This document shows positions 59,121 to 64,000 of a stretch of DNA of 64,000 nucleotides, one piece after another. The DNA comes from Verrucomicrobiaceae bacterium (GTDB lineage Bacteria > Verrucomicrobiota > Verrucomicrobiia > Verrucomicrobiales > Verrucomicrobiaceae). The position numbers and the translations under genes were made by a program. A model generated the notes under the pieces. That model made no database searches. It was not told where the DNA came from and saw nothing but the letters and a program-made list of their open reading frames with translations. The stretch's first letter is position 1; every line of letters begins with the position of its first letter. Where the stretch lies: contig JABTUN010000001.1 in assembly GCA_015075365.1 (NCBI GenBank), positions 1,984,001 through 2,048,000 of the forward strand, read 5' to 3'.

Positions 59121-59121
59121 C

Positions 59122-59928
59122 ATGAGCCCCGCAACGCCCTCCGACCCTCTCTTTGTGCTGCCAAACGGCCTCTCCATCCACCAGGTGAGCGCGCAGGAGA
59201 CGGCCTTCCTTTACAAGGAGATCTTTGTCGAGCGCGCCTACTTCAAGCACGGCATCACGCTGGAGGGCAGCCCCTGCGTGATCGACATCGGCGCGAACAT
59301 CGGCATGTTCTCCCTGTGCGTGAAGCACACCTGCCCGGACGCGCGTGTCCTGGCGCTGGAGCCCTCCCCGCGGCTGCACGGCCTGCTCACGCGGAATCTG
59401 CTGCCCTTTGGTGACAGCGCGCGCGCGCTGGCATGCGGTGTGGCGGAGCGCGACGGGGAGGCGGTGTTCACCTACTACCCGGATTACTCCATCATGTCCG
59501 GCTTTCACGCGGACGCCGCGCGGGATGCCGGCGTGCTGGCGGCGGGCATCCGTCAGGAGCTGCACAGCCGCGCGGGCACCGGCCGCCAGGTGCCGGAGTC
59601 GCTCATCGAATCCCTGGCGCGGCAGCGGCTCGGCGGGAAGCAGGAGTTGCTGTGCCCGCTGCGCAGCCTTTCATCTCTCATCCGGGAGTGGGATCTCGCC
59701 TGCGTCGATCTGCTGAAGGTGGACGCGGAGCGCTCGGAGCTGGCCGTGCTGCGCGGCATCGAGCCGCAAGACTGGCCGAAGATCCGCCAGATCGTCATCG
59801 AGGTGCATGATGCGGCCACGCTGCACGCGGTGGAGGAGCTGCTGCGGGAAAAGGGCTTCCGCTTTGTCGCGGAGCAGGAGCAGGCGCTGGCGCAGTCCGG
59901 CGTCTTCAACGGCTTCGCCACGCGCTGA
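59122..59928 (+). CDS. FkbM family methyltransferase
   Basis: A 268-residue SAM-dependent methyltransferase of the FkbM type. Motif I is [13 protein letters not shown], followed by the acidic residue in [10 protein letters not shown]; the later [18 protein letters not shown] is diagnostic of FkbM. Such enzymes methylate hydroxyl groups of polyketides, glycolipids or polysaccharides. No biosynthetic cluster is next to it. The ATG at 59122 is used; an upstream GTG at 59077 would add a proline-rich segment encoded by hairpin DNA and is less likely. Confidence 0.88.
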   Translation: MSPATPSDPLFVLPNGLSIHQVSAQETAFLYKEIFVERAYFKHGITLEGSPCVIDIGANIGMFSLCVKHTCPDARVLALEPSPRLHGLLTRNLLPFGDSARALACGVAERDGEAVFTYYPDYSIMSGFHADAARDAGVLAAGIRQELHSRAGTGRQVPESLIESLARQRLGGKQELLCPLRSLSSLIREWDLACVDLLKVDAERSELAVLRGIEPQDWPKIRQIVIEVHDAATLHAVEELLREKGFRFVAEQEQALAQSGVFNGFATR

Positions 59929-60046
59929 CCGCGGGCGGATGATGTTGTTGGCGGGCAAAAGGGTCCGCAAGCCTGCACGAACTCGAAGAAGGCGGCGCGT
60001 GCTGTTTTTCCGTTGGCCCCCGTGTGACGGACTGCGTAGTCTCGCC

Positions 60047-62272
60047 ATGAAACCTGTCATGCAACCGCACGCGCCGACCGCTCCCTGCTGCTGCGCCTCT
60101 CCCAAGCCGGAGAGCGCGGAACAGGCCGTCCCCAGCGCGGTGGATGCCAAAATCGCCGCCTACATCTGCCCGATGTGCGAGGGCGTGGGCTCGGACAAGC
60201 CCGGTGCCTGCCCGAAATGCGGCATGGACCTCGAAAAGAACCCGCTCGCCGTGAGCAGCACGCCCGAATGCTGCGGCGATGGCGGCGCGGCGGAGCTGCG
60301 CGAGCTGTGGTGGCGCTTGCGCTGGGGTTCCTTGATGACGCTGCCCGTCGTGCTGCTGAGCATGGGCATGGACTTGCCGGTGATCCGTGACATCCCCGCG
60401 GATGCCTCCGCGTGGATGCAGCTGGTGTGGGCCACGCCGGTCGTGTTCTGGTGCGGCTGGCCGCTGCTGGTGCGTTTTGCCCGCTCGTTTGCCACGCTGA
60501 AGACGAACATGTTCACGCTCATCGGCCTCGGCGTGCTTTCGGCGTGGGTTTACAGCACGCTGGTGGTCATCGCGCCGGACCTGCTGCCGCACAGCGGGGG
60601 TCACGGGCATGCGCCGGTGTATTTTGAGAGCGCGGCGGTGATCACCGTGCTGGTGATTCTCGGCCAGCTCCTCGAATCACGCGCTCGCCGTGCCACCGGC
60701 TCCGCCATCGAATCGCTCATGAAGCTCGCGCCGCAGACGGCGCACCTCGTCGATGGCTCCGTCGATAAAGAGATCCCGCTCGATGCCGTGAAGCCCGGCG
60801 ATGTGCTGCGCATCAAGCCCGGCGGCAAAATCCCCGTCGATGGCCTCGTGCTCGAAGGTGTCTCCACCATCGATGAATCCATGCTCACCGGCGAGCCGAT
60901 GCCGGTGATGAAGAGAGACGGCAGCCGTGTGACCAGCGGCACCGTGAATGGCAACGGCACGCTCTTGATGAAGGCCGAGCGAGTCGGCGCGGACACGCTT
61001 CTCAGCCAGATCATCGCCCTCACCGCCCAGGCGCAGCGCAGCCGTGCCCCGGTGCAACGGCAGGCAGATCGTGTTTCGTCGTGGTTTGTGCCGGTGGTGG
61101 TCTTGATCGCGATGTTGACCTTCCTCGTGTGGTGGGAGTTTGGACCGCAACCGAGCCTGGGCTTTGCCATCGTGAATGCGGTGGCCGTTTTGATCATCGC
61201 CTGCCCCTGTGCGCTTGGCTTGGCCACGCCGATGGCGGTGACCACTGGCATGGGTCGCGGGGCGCAGCTCGGCGTGCTCATCAAAGACGCCGAGACCCTC
61301 GAACGCCTTGGGACCATCGACACCATCCTGCTCGACAAGACCGGCACGCTCACGGAGGGCAAGCCGAGCGTCGTCGAAGTGCATCCGCTGCCCGGTTTGT
61401 CCGCCCGCGACCTCCTCGCCTGCGCCGCCGCCGTGGAGGCGGCCAGCGAGCATCCCATCGCCAGCGCCATCGTGGCGGCCGCAAAGGAGCGAAACATCCA
61501 ACTGGCCACGGTGAAGGATTTTCAGGCGGTGCCCGGCGGCGGCGTGCTCGGCGTGGTCGGTGACAAAGAGGTCTTCGTGGGCCAGGCGGCCTTCTTGAAG
61601 AAAAAAGGCGTCTTCATCGACGCCGAATGCTCCACCCGCTCCGCCGAACTCCAGGCCAGCGGCTTCACCGTGGTGCTCGTTGTCCTTGATGGCCGCCCGC
61701 TGGGCCTCATCGCCCTCACCGACAAGATCAAAGAGAGCACCAAGCCCGCCATCGAGGCCCTTCACGCCCTCGGATTGAAGTTCAAGATGCTCACCGGTGA
61801 CACAAGCTCCACCGCCGACCGCGTGGCGAAGGACCTGCATATCGATGAAGTGGCCGCCGAGCTCAGCCCGCATGAAAAACTCGTGCATGTGTATCAAATG
61901 AAGGAGCAGGGCCGCCACGCCGCCTATGTGGGCGATGGCATCAACGACGCCCCCGCGCTCACCGGCGCCGATGTCGGCATCGCCATGGGCACCGGCACGG
62001 ATGCCGCGATGCACAGCGCCTCCGTCACCCTCGTGAAAGGCGATCTCCGGGCCCTCCACCGCGCCTTCACCCTCAGCCGCGCCACGCTGCGCATCATCCG
62101 GCAAAACCTCGCCTTCTCCTTCCTCTACAACGCCCTCGGCATCCTTATTGCCGCCGGCGTGCTCTATCCCTTCACCGGCCGCCTGCTCAGCCCCATGCTC
62201 GCCAGCGTCGCGATGTCCCTCAGCAGCCTCACGGTGATCCTGAACTCGCTGCGGTTGCGGTGGTTCAAGTAG
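60047..62272 (+). CDS. Copper-type heavy-metal P1B-ATPase
   Basis: A 741-residue ATP-driven metal exporter. Following a Cys-rich start (CCC at 14-16), a heavy-metal-binding domain is seen (ICPMCEGVG...ACPKCGMDL, about 40-62) in place of the usual GMxCxxC ferredoxin-like domains. The membrane CPC motif lies at residues 386-388 ([13 protein letters not shown]), the phosphorylation site DKTGTLTEG at about 430, the HP motif in ASEHPIASA, and the hinge [10 protein letters not shown]. The CPC plus this N-domain indicates Cu(+) or Ag(+), class IB-1. The start at 60047 is chosen because sequence upstream is Arg-rich and unrelated. No CueR-like regulator is adjacent. Confidence 0.93.
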   Translation: MKPVMQPHAPTAPCCCASPKPESAEQAVPSAVDAKIAAYICPMCEGVGSDKPGACPKCGMDLEKNPLAVSSTPECCGDGGAAELRELWWRLRWGSLMTLPVVLLSMGMDLPVIRDIPADASAWMQLVWATPVVFWCGWPLLVRFARSFATLKTNMFTLIGLGVLSAWVYSTLVVIAPDLLPHSGGHGHAPVYFESAAVITVLVILGQLLESRARRATGSAIESLMKLAPQTAHLVDGSVDKEIPLDAVKPGDVLRIKPGGKIPVDGLVLEGVSTIDESMLTGEPMPVMKRDGSRVTSGTVNGNGTLLMKAERVGADTLLSQIIALTAQAQRSRAPVQRQADRVSSWFVPVVVLIAMLTFLVWWEFGPQPSLGFAIVNAVAVLIIACPCALGLATPMAVTTGMGRGAQLGVLIKDAETLERLGTIDTILLDKTGTLTEGKPSVVEVHPLPGLSARDLLACAAAVEAASEHPIASAIVAAAKERNIQLATVKDFQAVPGGGVLGVVGDKEVFVGQAAFLKKKGVFIDAECSTRSAELQASGFTVVLVVLDGRPLGLIALTDKIKESTKPAIEALHALGLKFKMLTGDTSSTADRVAKDLHIDEVAAELSPHEKLVHVYQMKEQGRHAAYVGDGINDAPALTGADVGIAMGTGTDAAMHSASVTLVKGDLRALHRAFTLSRATLRIIRQNLAFSFLYNALGILIAAGVLYPFTGRLLSPMLASVAMSLSSLTVILNSLRLRWFK

Positions 62273-62284
62273 CGTCGGCGGGGC

Positions 62285-62318
62285 CTTGACCGCTTGACCA
62301 ATTCTTGACGCTCTTGAC
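62285..62318. repeat. Four CTTGAC direct repeats before mutS
   Basis: CTTGAC occurs at 62285, 62293, 62304 and 62313, that is at steps of 8, 11 and 9 bases, between the ATPase stop and the mutS start. No opposing arm is visible. It resembles one arm of the tandem-unit inverted repeats found elsewhere in the window. It could also be an operator. Confidence 0.45.
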
Positions 62319-62329
62319 GGTGCCCGCTC

Positions 62330-64000
62330 ATGTCCGACGCCGCCACCACTCCCATGATGAAGCAATACCTCGCCATCCGGCGGGAGCTTCCGGAGGATGT
62401 GCTGCTGTTTTTCCGGCTGGGGGACTTTTATGAGCTGTTCTTCGAGGACGCGAAGGTCGCCTCGCCCATCCTGAATGTGGCGCTGACGAAACGCAACGCG
62501 GTGCCGATGTGCGGTGTGCCGCATCATTCGTCGCAGGGCTACATCGCGAAGCTCATCAAGGCCGGCAAACGCGTCGCCATCGCCGAGCAGACGACGGAGC
62601 CGACTCCGGGCAAGATCGTCGAGCGGGCCGTGTCGCAGATCCTCAGCGCGGGCACGATCAATGACCTCAACCTGCTCGACTCGAACCGCCCGAACTACCT
62701 CGCCGCGGTGTTTCGCGAGGGGAAGAAATTCGGCCTCGCCTATGTCGATCACACCACCGGCGAGTTCGAAGTCGCCGAGTTCAAGGACACCACCGAGCTC
62801 GCCGATGAGCTGGAACGCCTCCAGGCCAGCGAAATCCTCCACAGCGACGATCAGCGTGATGTGATCGAGGCGCTCGGCAGCCCGGCCTGTGCGCAGGCGG
62901 TGGAGAGTTACCTATTTTTGCTCGATCAGGCGCAGCACAGCCTCACGCAGCATTTCAAAGTGCAGTCGCTCGATGGCTTCGGCTGCCAGGGGCTCAGCGC
63001 CGCGCTTTGTGCCGCAGGCTGCATCCTGCAATACCTGCAATTCCAGCTCCGCCGCAGTGTCGAGCACATCCAGCGCCTCCGTGTCGGTCAAACCAACGAC
63101 GTGGTGCTTATCGACGCCGCCAGCCAGAGCCACCTGGAGCTCGTCAGCGCTCGCGGCGGCAACGCGCACACGCTCCTGAGCGCCCTCGACCGCACCTGCA
63201 CGCCGATGGGCGGCCGCAAGCTCCGCCACTGGGTGCTGCATCCATTGCGCGATCTCGACACGCTCACGCAACGCCAGGACATGATCGCCGCCTTCCTCGA
63301 CGAGCCCATGCTCCTCAGCCAGGTGCGCACGCTGCTCAAAGAAGTGCGTGACCTGGAGCGCACCAGCAGCCGTTTGAGCCAAGGCAGCGGCAATGGCCGA
63401 GATTTGCAGGCTTTGGCGGTGTCGTTGGAGGTCGTGCCGACGCTCAAAGACCTGCTCACGTCCCTTGAGTCGCTTCAGTCCCTTTCGTCCCTTCTTCCGC
63501 GTCTCCACGACCTCACCGCTCTCTCTTCCGAGATCCAACGCGCCATCTGCGATGAACCGCCGATGCAGATCAAAGAAGGCGGCGTCTTCCGCGAGGGCTG
63601 GCTACCGGAGCTCGATGAACTCCGCAATGCCTCCACGCTCGGCCGGCAGTGGATCGCGGATTTGCAGGCGCGGGAGATCGAGCGCACGGGCATCAAAAGC
63701 CTCAAGATCAAATACAACGCCGTCTTCGGTTACTTCATCGAGATCACCAAGGCGAACGTCGGCAGCGTGCCCGCCGACTACCATCGCAAGCAGACCACCG
63801 TCAATGGCGAGCGCTACATCACCGACGAGTTGAAGCGCATGGAGGACAAGATCCTCGGCAGCGAGGAGCGCAGCAAGGCGCTCGAATACGAGCAGTTCAT
63901 CGAGCTGCGCGGCCGCGTGCTGCAGCACCTCGCGCAGATCCAGGAGACCGCGGAGACCATCGCCGTGCTCGATTCACTCGGCTCGCTCGCCGAGACCGCG
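62330..64000 (+). CDS. mutS: DNA mismatch repair protein MutS, N-terminal part (3' end outside window)
   Basis: The frame is open from the ATG at 62330 to the end of the window (557 codons) without a stop. The mismatch-recognition domain begins MMKQYLAIRRELPEDVLLFF and continues RLGDFYELFFEDA, with the F-x-E motif (FYE) that wedges at the mispair. Connector, lever and clamp domains follow: LDRTCTPMGGRKLRHWVLHPL in the core, and KIKYNAVFGYFIEITKANV in the clamp. The ATPase domain lies beyond the window. MutS recognises mismatches and calls MutL. The Cu-ATPase stop is 57 bases upstream; the four CTTGAC repeats lie between. Confidence 0.95.
   Translation, partial: MSDAATTPMMKQYLAIRRELPEDVLLFFRLGDFYELFFEDAKVASPILNVALTKRNAVPMCGVPHHSSQGYIAKLIKAGKRVAIAEQTTEPTPGKIVERAVSQILSAGTINDLNLLDSNRPNYLAAVFREGKKFGLAYVDHTTGEFEVAEFKDTTELADELERLQASEILHSDDQRDVIEALGSPACAQAVESYLFLLDQAQHSLTQHFKVQSLDGFGCQGLSAALCAAGCILQYLQFQLRRSVEHIQRLRVGQTNDVVLIDAASQSHLELVSARGGNAHTLLSALDRTCTPMGGRKLRHWVLHPLRDLDTLTQRQDMIAAFLDEPMLLSQVRTLLKEVRDLERTSSRLSQGSGNGRDLQALAVSLEVVPTLKDLLTSLESLQSLSSLLPRLHDLTALSSEIQRAICDEPPMQIKEGGVFREGWLPELDELRNASTLGRQWIADLQAREIERTGIKSLKIKYNAVFGYFIEITKANVGSVPADYHRKQTTVNGERYITDELKRMEDKILGSEERSKALEYEQFIELRGRVLQHLAQIQETAETIAVLDSLGSLAETA

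Noticed and set aside
60677..62842. 721-codon minus-strand frame opposite the P-type ATPase and mutS
   Set aside because: Antisense of CPC, DKTGT and MutS motifs; no independent evidence.
62514..63833. Short plus-strand frames inside mutS
   Set aside because: They are in other frames of mutS, whose own frame stays open to the window end.

Overview
The window reads as chromosomal DNA from a free-living, high-GC Gram-negative bacterium, most likely of the phylum Verrucomicrobiota (Prosthecobacter/Verrucomicrobium-like). This is an inference from gene content: a sulfatase, a DUF1501 protein and a Tat-exported Gfo/Idh/MocA oxidoreductase, a Tat-exported amidohydrolase, a GH32-like secreted enzyme, a very large TPR protein, and many small lineage-type orphans. 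No tRNA, rRNA, CRISPR array, prophage or complete insertion sequence was seen. Genes are dense on both strands. The high GC content produces very long antisense shadow ORFs, which were ignored. Both ends cut genes: a sulfatase at the left edge and mutS at the right edge.

Layout. 1-8 kb: sulfatase C-terminus, a beta-lactamase-fold/NamZ fusion for muropeptide breakdown, a hybrid histidine kinase, a zinc-ribbon membrane protein, and a DUF485/sodium-solute symporter pair. 8-18 kb (minus strand): acyl-CoA ligase, an orphan, then a compact hisG - COX24-domain micro-protein - TPR - ABC transporter operon, a DUF1501 protein, and a winged-helix/Fic protein with a repeat array over its start. 18-25 kb: accD, comF, purT, a membrane orphan, an MMPL/RND exporter and a polyprenyl synthase. 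25-38 kb: GH32-like enzyme, ceramidase-like protein, RES-like orphan, galactonate-dehydratase-like enzyme with an MFS carrier, then a 2053-residue TPR protein translationally coupled to a lipoprotein. 38-48 kb: CocE hydrolase, rplS, nadC, two tandem Hsp20 genes, TerC, amidohydrolase, Gfo/Idh/MocA oxidoreductase, zinc-ribbon and metzincin-like proteins, and an outer-membrane beta-barrel. 48-56 kb (plus strand): priA, lipoprotein, STAS protein, SpoIIE-type phosphatase, grpE and dnaJ, mostly spaced 30-45 bases apart. 56-64 kb: small secreted or membrane orphans, FkbM methyltransferase, copper-type P-ATPase, mutS.

The most unusual signal is between genes. At least seven intergenic sites carry long imperfect inverted repeats. 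In at least six, each arm is a short tandem array of a degenerate unit of about 7-14 bases; the unit sequence differs from site to site while the architecture is the same. A second, REP-like family occurs in the same gaps, including two copies near 56 kb whose stem differs by a compensatory base-pair change. Other points of interest are the phased direct-repeat array over the start of a Fic protein lacking the catalytic histidine, a PriA with an apparent beta-clamp-binding motif whose ribosome binding site lies inside the terminator of the preceding gene, and a terminator encoded within the 3' end of a convergent gene.
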